Source: Calothrix sp. NIES-2100 (GTDB lineage Bacteria; Cyanobacteriota; Cyanobacteriia; Cyanobacteriales; Nostocaceae). From it: a DNA stretch of 64,000 nt. Of the stretch, positions 43,956 through 51,965 are shown piece by piece. A model generated the notes under the pieces. That model did not search any database. It saw only the letters and a program-made list of their open reading frames with translations, and was not told the origin of the DNA. Each line of letters begins with the position of its first letter. The stretch's first letter is position 1. Made by a program: the position numbers and the translations under genes. Where the stretch lies: NCBI RefSeq assembly GCF_002368195.1, contig NZ_AP018178.1, positions 124,001 to 188,000 on the forward strand. Direction: 5' to 3'.

Positions 43956-44715
43956 GGCTGTTCACCAGTGGGGTAGCCCGCAGCAAATATATATATGGTA
44001 CTGGATTGTCTGTCTACCTGAGCCGAGCAAGCTGTTTTCCGAAAATACAACAACAGAAAAAGGCGATCGCATTCGGACACAGATAAATTTGTAGTGGGAG
44101 CATCTTGCTCCCTAAGCTCAAAAAAGCGCCAAGGAAGCCATCACTACAAAAAAATCAATTTATACATTTGGGATGCTCCCAACTTTTCCGTATCCTGAAT
44201 TTAACTGAATTTAACTGAATTTTCATATTCCTGATTTTTCCTGAACTACTGATGGGAAAAAACAAATACCATAACCATATAGTCAAAGTGACACACTTCT
44301 CTGTGGTTTTAACCAGTCTCAGCTATGCAACTGACTTAAAAATTGAGCAATTTGCGATCGCCTACTTAATCACATTCCGTAAAATTACTTAATGTCTATG
44401 CGGCAATAAAGCAGGTAACATAAATTTAGCTGGATCAATCTGCTTCATCCAGTCTTTAAGTTCTGAAGTGCTTGTAGTCTGAATTGGTGCGCTGCATCTG
44501 TGTTCTGTGGAAAAATTATTTAAAAAAATCCTTTCAATGGGTGCATTTTTTACAATCAAAACTTTATTGAGTGGTAGATAACTTTGTAGGTTTAGTAGCT
44601 TGAGTTATTTACTGCTGATTTGTGTTGCTCATCTGCTGTTTGCTGGTGCATCTTGGGAATGCATTACAAACGATCATGCCTATCCATAAAAAATACATTT
44701 ATCATCGGTGTTCCA
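43956..44715. other. Intergenic region, no gene recognised
   Basis: About 760 bp between divergent genes. It contains an imperfect repeat GTAGTGGGAGCATCTTGCTCCC near 44091-44112, which could form a hairpin (GGGAGCA/TGCTCCC), a GAATTTAACT repeat near 44203, and AT-rich DNA. No RNA gene is recognised. Confidence 0.45.
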
Positions 44716-46140
44716 ATGAAATTCCAACAAAGGAGCCGGAGACGTGGTGTAATCCTAACTCCCCAAGGATTACAAAAACTCCAACATGCAAAATCGCAAT
44801 CAGAAAATAATGAAAATTTCGGTAACCGTTATAGCCGTGAAACCTTGGGCTTTCGCATGAGGTTAGATCCAGATACGGTAGCAAAGGTATTTGCTTGTGA
44901 AGCGGGGGTAGATAAGCAAACCCTAAAGTACTGTTTCAGCGCATTTAACCTGCAACTTGAATCCGAAGACTATCAATTTGCTCATCCCGATCGCAATCTC
45001 CAGAACAATAACAGAGAAATCCAAAATTCGCTCTCATGGGGAGAAGCACCAGATGTCTCTCTGTTTCGTGGACGCACTGAAGAACTGGCAACTTTGAAAC
45101 AGTGGATTTTAAATGAGTCTCCTACAAATAAGGCAATACCATGCCGTCTCCTTACTCTATTGGGTATGGGTGGTATCGGTAAAACCTGGTTTTCCGTAAA
45201 ACTCACTCAACAGCTTCAGGATCAGTTTGATTTCGTGATTTGGCGATCGCTCTCACCTCGTCGTCCTCTCAAAGATTTATTATCTGACCTGATCGCCTTC
45301 CTATCCAACGGACAAGACACCAATTTACCAGATAACTTACATGGTAGAATGTCATGGTTTATTGATTATTTACAACGCCACCGTTGTCTGCTGGTGTTAG
45401 ATGGGGCTGATGCTGTGTTGCAAGAATGTGCAAATCAAAAGTCTCCTTGCAAAAGTTGCATCTGGTTTCCGCAAAAAGGAGATCAAGAGTATCGGGAATT
45501 TTTTAAGCGGGTGGGAGAAACAGCCCATCAAAGCTGTCTCATCCTCACAAGTCGTAAGAAGCCGAAAGAGATTATACCTTTGGAAGGTGAAATCCTCCCA
45601 GTGCGAGTCTTTCATCTCAACGGCTTGCAAATGCCAGATGTTCAGGAACTTTTCCACGCCAAAGGCGCTTTTGCGGGAACCCCAGACGATTGGCACAAAT
45701 TAGTAGAGTCTTACGCAGGCCATCCCCTGTCCTTAAATCTTGCTTCCACCACCATTCAAAATTTATTTGCTGGCAATATCAGTGAATTTTTGCAGCAACA
45801 AACCCCTGTTTTTGGTGAAGTGTCCAACTTGTTAGAACAGCAATGGCAATGCTTATCAGATATGGCGCAGGAAATTCTCAAATCCTTAGCATCCCATTGC
45901 CAAGCGATTTCATTTGCCGAATTGCGATCGCAACTAGCATCTTCCATCTCACCCCAAATCTTATTGGAAGTACTGGAGTCATTGCAAGCGCGATCGCTCA
46001 TTGAAACCAAGGGGGCTAGATTTTCGCTACATCCTTTAGTTATGGAATATGTCAATTCCCAACTCATTCTAGAGCAGAAAATACAACTCCAGCCGAGTCC
46101 CTTGTTTGAGCAAAAGCATCAACTCCAAATTGCGAGTTAA
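44716..46140 (+). CDS. NB-ARC (STAND) NTPase without C-terminal sensor repeats
   Basis: The 474-residue product starts at ATG 44716 (MKFQQRSRRRGVILTPQG). Residues 1-85 form the small helical domain that precedes NB-ARC modules in cyanobacteria. The NTPase follows with P-loop LGMGGIGKTWFSVKL, Walker B CLLVLDGADAV, a sensor segment LILTSRKKP, and the GxP-type motif GHPLSLNLA. A winged-helix region ends the protein. Unlike most such proteins it has no WD40, TPR or other sensor repeats after residue 450. It could be a signalling or defence NTPase; there is no neighbour that tells. A longer frame from 44620 is rejected for lack of a credible start. Confidence 0.8.
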   Translation: MKFQQRSRRRGVILTPQGLQKLQHAKSQSENNENFGNRYSRETLGFRMRLDPDTVAKVFACEAGVDKQTLKYCFSAFNLQLESEDYQFAHPDRNLQNNNREIQNSLSWGEAPDVSLFRGRTEELATLKQWILNESPTNKAIPCRLLTLLGMGGIGKTWFSVKLTQQLQDQFDFVIWRSLSPRRPLKDLLSDLIAFLSNGQDTNLPDNLHGRMSWFIDYLQRHRCLLVLDGADAVLQECANQKSPCKSCIWFPQKGDQEYREFFKRVGETAHQSCLILTSRKKPKEIIPLEGEILPVRVFHLNGLQMPDVQELFHAKGAFAGTPDDWHKLVESYAGHPLSLNLASTTIQNLFAGNISEFLQQQTPVFGEVSNLLEQQWQCLSDMAQEILKSLASHCQAISFAELRSQLASSISPQILLEVLESLQARSLIETKGARFSLHPLVMEYVNSQLILEQKIQLQPSPLFEQKHQLQIAS

Positions 46141-46148
46141 TTAGCAAT

Positions 46149-46183
46149 TAATTACGAATTACGAATTACGAATTACGAATTAC
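46149..46183. repeat. 7-bp ATTACGA tandem repeat
   Basis: Four to five units of ATTACGA lie between two convergent genes. It overlaps the last codons of the hybrid kinase. Confidence 0.8.
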
Positions 46184-47985
46184 TCAGAGTTGCTATATTT
46201 TGCCACCAGACTAGCTAACAGAGGTAAATCAATCGGTTTAGAAATATAGTCATTGATACCAGCAGCTAAACAAGTTTCGCGATCGCCACTCATCGCCATT
46301 GCTGTTTGCGCAATTACTGGAGTCTGGCTGTACTGCTGATTTTCTCTCAGTTGCCGCACTAAGTTCAGACCATTATCATCCGGCAAATTCACATCCATTA
46401 AAATCACTGCTGGGTTGATATTTTGCAGAGATTCCCACATCTCGGCAGCATTCTTCGCCCAAGTTACCTGATAACCCAATTTTTCTAAATAAATTTGCAT
46501 CAATTTGGCATTGTTTAAGTCATTTTCTACGAGCAAAATTTCTATAAAAGAACTAGGAGCGTGAACTATAGGCGGTAAGGAAGATAAGTCAGCAACTTCA
46601 CCTTCAATTCCTTCTAAATCTCCAACGGGATTTAGGGGAAGTACGATAGTAAATCGCGAGCCACGATTTACCTCAGATTCAACTTCCACAGAACCACCGT
46701 GAATTTCTGCGAGTTTGCGCGTCACAGCTAAACCCAAACCAGTACCTTCATGACGAGCCACTGTGGAGTTAGCAATTTGGAAGTACGGTTGAAACAGTTG
46801 AGCCTGGTCTGCTTGGGAGATACCAGTGCCAGTATCCCAAACGGTAAAATGTACAAAACTACCTTTAGCCACAACCCTTAAACCAACGCTGCCTGTAGTT
46901 GTAAACTTGAGAGCGTTGAAGAGTAAATTCAACAGCATTTGTTTCAACCTTAAAGAGTCAGCTACTAGAGTTGTCACATTGGGGTCGATATCAAAAAGCA
47001 GTTTTAAACCCTTATTGGCAGCTTTTTCTTTCACTAATGCCATCACATTACGGCATAGTGTGGGCACATTCACGATTCCCCACTCTACTTCTAGCTGATT
47101 GGCTTCAATTTTAGAGAGATCCAAAATATCATTGATCAGCGCTAGCAAATGCTTACCGCTGGATTGAATAATATTTAAATATTCTTGATGACGGTCTTTT
47201 GTGGGATCGTAGCCTTGAGCTAACAGCAGGTGCGTAAAACCGATGATCGAACTCAAAGGCGTGCGGATTTCGTGACTGGTATTAGCCAAAAACTGGTTTT
47301 TCAGTTGATTGGTACGCTCCAGTTCCCGATTAGAACTACTCAAATATTGGGACTTTTGCTGGCAAGATTGAAATTGTCTGAGCTTTGCTAAGGCGACATT
47401 GCAGTACTTCACAGCCCGTGCTACTAATTGCGTTTTCATTTGCGCTTCTAATCCTTTGGCGGAATCTCCATCCAATCTCTTAGGAGCCGTAGCAATAATT
47501 AGCCAAGCTATCATCCCACCAGAATCATCGCTCAACTGCCAAGCACTTGGCGTTTCTTGATGCTCTAGGTGCTGCAAATCTTCAAGCTCTATTGGCTCGT
47601 CTAATTTCAAGCGAAGCTTTCTGCCTTTTTTGGAGACAGCTTCTAGGTGTGGAAGTTGTGAGTGCCTCTCTGGCGAAGGAGAAACATAACAGACTTTACC
47701 AGTTATTTCTTGTGGTTGGAACAGAGCGATCGCCACCTTACTGCTGTTCAAAGCATGGTTGAGATCGTTGACCAAAATTTGGAAAATTTCTGCTTCTGAG
47801 CTTCTTTGCTGTGGCAAAGTAGTACAAGCAGAAAGCAGGCAATCATTAAAATCGCTTTGCAACTGGTTCAAGCTGCTCTCTAGCCACAACTCCGCTCGAA
47901 GTTGCTGGATTGTGGTCAAAAGTGTTGGAGTTGCATCTATCTGACAGTTCTGTTCTGGTAAGCTTGAATACTGCTGCATGGTCAA
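46180..47985 (-). CDS. Hybrid histidine kinase (sensor, HisKA, HATPase, receiver)
   Basis: The 601-residue protein has a GAF-like N-terminal region (about 50-220) without a membrane segment, so it is cytoplasmic. The phosphoacceptor is in FLANTSHEIRTPLSSIIGF, the ATPase domain has LLFNALKF, WDTGTGIS and GTGLGLAVTRK, and a C-terminal receiver has ILLVENDLNNAKLM and VILMDVNLPDDNGL with the phosphorylated Asp, ending DYISKPIDL. No cognate regulator is adjacent. The signal is unknown; the start at ATG 47985 gives MTMQQYSSL. Confidence 0.92.
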   Translation of the reverse strand: MTMQQYSSLPEQNCQIDATPTLLTTIQQLRAELWLESSLNQLQSDFNDCLLSACTTLPQQRSSEAEIFQILVNDLNHALNSSKVAIALFQPQEITGKVCYVSPSPERHSQLPHLEAVSKKGRKLRLKLDEPIELEDLQHLEHQETPSAWQLSDDSGGMIAWLIIATAPKRLDGDSAKGLEAQMKTQLVARAVKYCNVALAKLRQFQSCQQKSQYLSSSNRELERTNQLKNQFLANTSHEIRTPLSSIIGFTHLLLAQGYDPTKDRHQEYLNIIQSSGKHLLALINDILDLSKIEANQLEVEWGIVNVPTLCRNVMALVKEKAANKGLKLLFDIDPNVTTLVADSLRLKQMLLNLLFNALKFTTTGSVGLRVVAKGSFVHFTVWDTGTGISQADQAQLFQPYFQIANSTVARHEGTGLGLAVTRKLAEIHGGSVEVESEVNRGSRFTIVLPLNPVGDLEGIEGEVADLSSLPPIVHAPSSFIEILLVENDLNNAKLMQIYLEKLGYQVTWAKNAAEMWESLQNINPAVILMDVNLPDDNGLNLVRQLRENQQYSQTPVIAQTAMAMSGDRETCLAAGINDYISKPIDLPLLASLVAKYSNSE

Positions 47986-48172
47986 CTAGACCGCTGAACA
48001 AGTTTAGCTTCGCACAAGAGTGCGAACAGGATTTCATGTATACTAGCGCACATTTGTTTTTATTTATAAAGCATAACCTATAGTGCCTAATAGTGTCGAA
48101 TGTGACGAAGATCCCACAATTTAATGTACGAAATCACTCAGCTTGGAATTTCTTAAGATCAACTTAAGACTT

Positions 48173-49039
48173 ATGGATACACAAATTGCTCAATTGATTA
48201 TCAATGGCATTGCGGTAGGCAGTATTATTGCCCTAGCCGCAGTCGGACTTACCCTTACCTATGGGATTTTACGGTTGTCAAATTTTGCCCACGGTGATTT
48301 TCTGACTTTGGGAGCCTACCTAACCCTGTTAGTGAATACCACAGGTATAAATATTTGGTTTTCAATGATACTAGCCGCGCTGGGAACAGTAGTGACAATG
48401 CTGTTATCCGAAAAATTGCTGTGGTCAAGAATGCGCAATCTTCGTGCTACTTCCACTACGTTGATTATTATATCTATCGGATTGGCCTTATTCTTACGTA
48501 ATGGCATTATTCTCATCTGGGGTGGTAAGAACCAAAATTACAATCTCCCTGTGACCCCAGCTTTAGACGTTTTGGGTTTAAAAGTGCCGCAAAATCAATT
48601 GTTGGTATTGGGTTTAGCAGTAGTGGCTATTTTGGCGCTGCACTACCTCTTACAAAACACGAAAATTGGCAAAGCAATGCGAGCCGTCGCTGACGATCTG
48701 GATTTAGCAAGAGTTTCTGGTATTAATGTAGACCAAGTGATTTTCTGGACTTGGCTAATTGCTGGCACACTCACATCCTTAGGGGGCAGTATGTACGGGC
48801 TAATTACGGCTGTGCGCCCGAATATGGGATGGTTTTTGATATTGCCCTTATTTGCTTCCGTAATATTGGGGGGAATTGGAAATCCTTATGGTGCGATCGC
48901 CGCAGCTTTTATCATTGGCATAGCTCAAGAAGTCAGCACCCCTTGGCTAGGTTCTCAGTATAAACAAGGTGTAGCGCTATTAATCATGATTTTGGTGCTG
49001 CTCATTCGTCCCAAAGGTTTATTCAAAGGCACGATTTGA
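48173..49039 (+). CDS. Branched-chain amino-acid ABC transporter permease, LivH type
   Basis: This 288-residue inner-membrane permease starts at ATG 48173 (MDTQIAQLIINGIAVGSIIALAAVGLTLTYGI). Eight or nine membrane segments are seen, and the EAA-like region GKAMRAVADDLDLARVSGI is the coupling loop for the ATPase. ANFAHGDFLTLGAY-type text near the start is typical of LivH. No binding protein or ATPase is adjacent. In Anabaena the N-I neutral amino-acid transporter genes are dispersed, and this is a reasonable candidate for natD, but the specificity is inferred only. Confidence 0.9.
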   Translation: MDTQIAQLIINGIAVGSIIALAAVGLTLTYGILRLSNFAHGDFLTLGAYLTLLVNTTGINIWFSMILAALGTVVTMLLSEKLLWSRMRNLRATSTTLIIISIGLALFLRNGIILIWGGKNQNYNLPVTPALDVLGLKVPQNQLLVLGLAVVAILALHYLLQNTKIGKAMRAVADDLDLARVSGINVDQVIFWTWLIAGTLTSLGGSMYGLITAVRPNMGWFLILPLFASVILGGIGNPYGAIAAAFIIGIAQEVSTPWLGSQYKQGVALLIMILVLLIRPKGLFKGTI

Positions 49040-49060
49040 GCAGCACCTCTCAGCTTCTAA

Positions 49061-49198
49061 TTACTGGATGATATTGAAATAGTAAGCGGCAACTAAGAAG
49101 TTGATCGCTAACAAAAACAATGCCCAACCAGTACGGAAGGGATACGGAGGTTTAGCGCCACTGTCAGCAACTGGGGAATTAGCCGTTTTATCAGCCAT
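49061..49198 (-). CDS. psaX: Photosystem I subunit PsaX
   Basis: This 45-residue protein spans the membrane once. It reads MADKTANSPVADSGAKPPYP, then FRTGWALFLLAINFLVAAYY and ends FNIIQ. It matches the PsaX pattern I remember from Thermosynechococcus (AFRTFWAVLLLAINFLVAAYYF). PsaX is a peripheral small subunit of cyanobacterial photosystem I that binds a chlorophyll. The gene is short and lies 21 bp past the convergent ABC permease stop. It is monocistronic here, about 20 kb from psaAB. Confidence 0.9.
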   Translation of the reverse strand: MADKTANSPVADSGAKPPYPFRTGWALFLLAINFLVAAYYFNIIQ

Positions 49199-49420
49199 TA
49201 ATCTGTTCTCCTAAATTTCAGGACTTTTTAAGACATACCAAACAGATGTCCCCATTGCCCACTTTCTTTAAAAATATTTGTGTATTTTGGGCATTGGGCA
49301 TTGGGCATTGGGCATTGGGCATTTCTTATTTATCTCCCTTGTCCTCCTTGTCCCTCCGAAGTTCTGAGCGGAGGAAGCCTCCGCTCAGACTTCTCTCCTT
49401 GTCCCCCCTCCCTTGTCCCC
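49199..49420. other. Spacer with ATTGGGC heptamers and C/T tract
   Basis: It lies between lipA and psaX. TTGGGCA is repeated about four times at 49286-49323, then a CCTTGTCCTCC-rich tract follows. The same pair of elements occurs next to coxB at 2290-2440. It must also contain the psaX promoter. Confidence 0.6.
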
Positions 49421-50332
49421 TCATCCCTCCTCCCCTGCATGGTAGGAACTGCGAACCAGAGGCCCGGAACGGACATGGCTGAATCCCATTTTCCATGCTA
49501 TGCTGCCGAGTTGATCAAATTCCTCTGGAGTCCAGTATTTTTGGACTGGCAGATGTTCTAAGGAAGGTCGCATATATTGCCCGATGGTGAGGCGATCGCA
49601 TTTTACTGCTCTTAAATCTGTCATTGTTTCGATGACTTCATCAAAGGTTTCGCCATGTCCCAGCATCAAACCTGATTTGGTGGGGATGGAGGAATCTAGC
49701 TCTTTGATCAGTGAAAGTACATGCAGCGAGCGATCGTACTTCGCTCCCCGGCGCACTGGCCCACTTAAGCGTCGCACTGTTTCAATATTATGGTTAAAAC
49801 AGGCTGGCTTCGCTTTAACAATCATCGCTATCCGTTGGCGTTGACCTTCTTCCCCAGCCCCCACACCACCCCAAAAATCTGGCGTCAGCACTTCAATTTG
49901 AGTTTCTGGGTTCAACTGGCGGATAGTTTCCATCGTTTGGACAAAATGTCCCGCTCCCTGATCTGCTAAGTCATCACGGGCGACAGAAGTCAGCACTACA
50001 TAACGTAATCCCAAAAGCTGCACGGCTTGAGCCACCTTTTGTGGTTCTTCTGTGTCAACAGGCATGGGAGCATGACCTTTATCTACTTGACAAAATGCAC
50101 AAGAACGTGTACAAGTAGGGCCCATTAGTAAAAAAGTAGCTGTCTTTTGGGCATAGCATTCCCCCCGATTAGGACAGCGTCCTTCTTCGCAAATTGTATG
50201 AATTTGGCGCTGCTTGATAATGCGTTGTACGGTAGAGATTTCACTAGCTTTGCCGATAGAGCGACGCAACCAGCTAGGCATTGCCATAATTTCTGACTTG
50301 AGTTGGGCTTGTTGTGACGAAGTCATAGACAT
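49421..50332 (-). CDS. lipA: Lipoyl synthase
   Basis: The 303-residue radical-SAM enzyme inserts two sulfurs into octanoyl groups to form lipoate. The first cysteine triad is C-x4-C-x5-C in CEEGRCPNRGEC, and the radical-SAM triad is C-x3-C-x2-C in CTRSCAFC. A LTPDFWGG region and MVGLGE-like GHGETFDEV also match. The third, C-terminal cluster motif is RSSYHAGEEG, with the RSSY typical of the family. It starts MSMTSSQQ; the second ATG at 50326 is an alternative. Organisms often carry two copies; this may be one of them. Confidence 0.95.
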   Translation of the reverse strand: MSMTSSQQAQLKSEIMAMPSWLRRSIGKASEISTVQRIIKQRQIHTICEEGRCPNRGECYAQKTATFLLMGPTCTRSCAFCQVDKGHAPMPVDTEEPQKVAQAVQLLGLRYVVLTSVARDDLADQGAGHFVQTMETIRQLNPETQIEVLTPDFWGGVGAGEEGQRQRIAMIVKAKPACFNHNIETVRRLSGPVRRGAKYDRSLHVLSLIKELDSSIPTKSGLMLGHGETFDEVIETMTDLRAVKCDRLTIGQYMRPSLEHLPVQKYWTPEEFDQLGSIAWKMGFSHVRSGPLVRSSYHAGEEG

Positions 50333-50584
50333 CCAAGCGAGAAGAGAAGGTACTGTAGGGCAGGTTTTCTATACTTTAAGGCCAGGTGAAAGCCTTAAAT
50401 ATCACCATGACACAATTTGCCAAAAATAAAAGCAGAAGTTTCTTAAAACACTTCCAGTAACATCACTTATACCGAAATATACTATCCCCCAATCAAGATA
50501 AATTTTAGATATAGTGGGATAATTCTCACGGTCAATCGGCAATATCGCCATCTCCACCTATAGTTTTTATTAGAGTAATCAGTC

Positions 50585-51220
50585 GTGGCAAGTAACAAGA
50601 TCCTAGTTATTGATGACACCACAGTTGTCAGAGTAAAAGTACGAGAAATGTTGCCTCCTGGCAATTTTGAGGTTGTAGAAGCAAAAGACGGTATGGAAGG
50701 ACTCAATTACATCCTTCAAGACAAATTTAGCTTGATCATGTTGGATTTTCTTTTACCTAAAATGAGTGGTTGGGACGTTTTCCAACACATTCAAGCTCAG
50801 CCTGAGTTAAGGAAAATTCCTTTAGTGCTGATGTCTGGGCGGAAAGAAGAGGTGACGGAGAAAATCTCAGAACCCTTTGAATATTTTGAATTTCTTGGGA
50901 AGCCCTTTGATCAGAAGCAACTAATTGGGGCCATTAAATCAGCAATGGCGAAAGCGAAACAGATACGCCCAGATCAAACTTTGATCGGAGTCAGTTTTCC
51001 TGTTAACAATGGCTCAGCAATAGCCGCTAATAACACGAATGGTACAGTAGCAACTTCTAATAGTGGTAATGGCGCAGTTCAATCTCCTGTTGCGGAGTCT
51101 GCTTCTGCTGCGGAAATTCAGATGCTCAATGACAAAATTGCCAAGATGCAAGTAGAAATTGATGGGTTAAAGAAACAGCTAAATCAAGTTGTGACATTTA
51201 TTAAACAGAAAATTAAGTAG
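50585..51220 (+). CDS. Receiver-domain response regulator with C-terminal coiled coil
   Basis: The 211-residue protein has one receiver domain (1-125): ILVIDDTTVVRVKVREML at the start, the phosphorylated Asp in LIMLDFLLPKMSGWD, and FLGKPFD with the conserved Lys. A low-complexity linker rich in Ala, Asn and Ser (145-175) leads to a coiled coil (KIAKMQVEIDGLKKQLNQV). There is no DNA-binding or enzymatic output domain, so it probably works by protein contact. It is preceded by a GTG start at 50585, and lies 745 bp before the next kinase genes. Confidence 0.9.
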   Translation: MASNKILVIDDTTVVRVKVREMLPPGNFEVVEAKDGMEGLNYILQDKFSLIMLDFLLPKMSGWDVFQHIQAQPELRKIPLVLMSGRKEEVTEKISEPFEYFEFLGKPFDQKQLIGAIKSAMAKAKQIRPDQTLIGVSFPVNNGSAIAANNTNGTVATSNSGNGAVQSPVAESASAAEIQMLNDKIAKMQVEIDGLKKQLNQVVTFIKQKIK

Positions 51221-51965
51221 AAATTGAGTGAACTGATTACTATATCTCAATTTAAAATCTAAAATTCGGAGATTTTGGAGCCACTGCGTTGCGTGGGTTA
51301 AGAGCGGGTTAAGAGCTTTGTCGCAAGTGGCGTGATATTGAATTTTCCCTGACTACAAGACTACAGTGTATACACAAGTCCTATCACCCACAAACTAAAA
51401 GCTCGGTTGCTACATATATAAGGGTGGGTTATGGACTTTATACCAATTTGAAAAAAGAATGAGACAGATGCATCTGTAGGGGTGGGGTTTCCCCGCCTTT
51501 GCGACAATCCATTATGTCAAAATCATTTATTGAATTGTTATTAGTTATAACGTACCCTAAGTATATTTCTCAAATCAAATATGATTCATATATAATACCC
51601 TCAATAAAGCTGGGGACTGAGTGTGTTAAATAAATTGTGCGATCGCTACACTTAAAAAAATCTAAACTTTTCCCAGTAAATCTATTTGTATCACTCCTAC
51701 ATTACTTACGTAATTTCTCTATTGTTTTCTATATTTATGCTTTTTTATGTGTAATTCCCAAAAATTCATCCCCGAATTTACTAATAAAAAATAATCTCTT
51801 GTATTTTTTGATTACACATATTTTGCTCAGCCTTTAATTATTCCAAAAATTGCTGATAGTAATTATCAGGATATTTTTACTGATTTTTTGTTAAGTCAGT
51901 AAAAAATATTATTTTTACATGTGCCTGAAGCAGCAACAGATTAAAATAATATAAAACTGCTATTT
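51221..51965. other. Intergenic region upstream of the membrane hybrid kinase
   Basis: It holds a MITE-like copy (51440-51542, listed separately) and an AT-rich part from 51550 to 51965. A 66-codon frame at 51637 is not convincing. No RNA gene is seen. Confidence 0.45.
51440..51542. mobile_element. MITE copy C, diverged and inverted relative to A and B
   Basis: It begins ATACCAATTTGAAAAAAGAATG, the right end of copies A and B in reverse, and ends ATTTATTGAATTGTTAT. The middle differs (GGGGTGGGGTTTCCCCGCC). Copies A and B are at 10339 and 13492. Confidence 0.7.

Noticed and set aside
44620..44715. N-terminal extension of the NB-ARC protein
   Set aside because: The extra 32 residues are Cys-rich and unlike the family; ATG 44716 begins at the conserved part.
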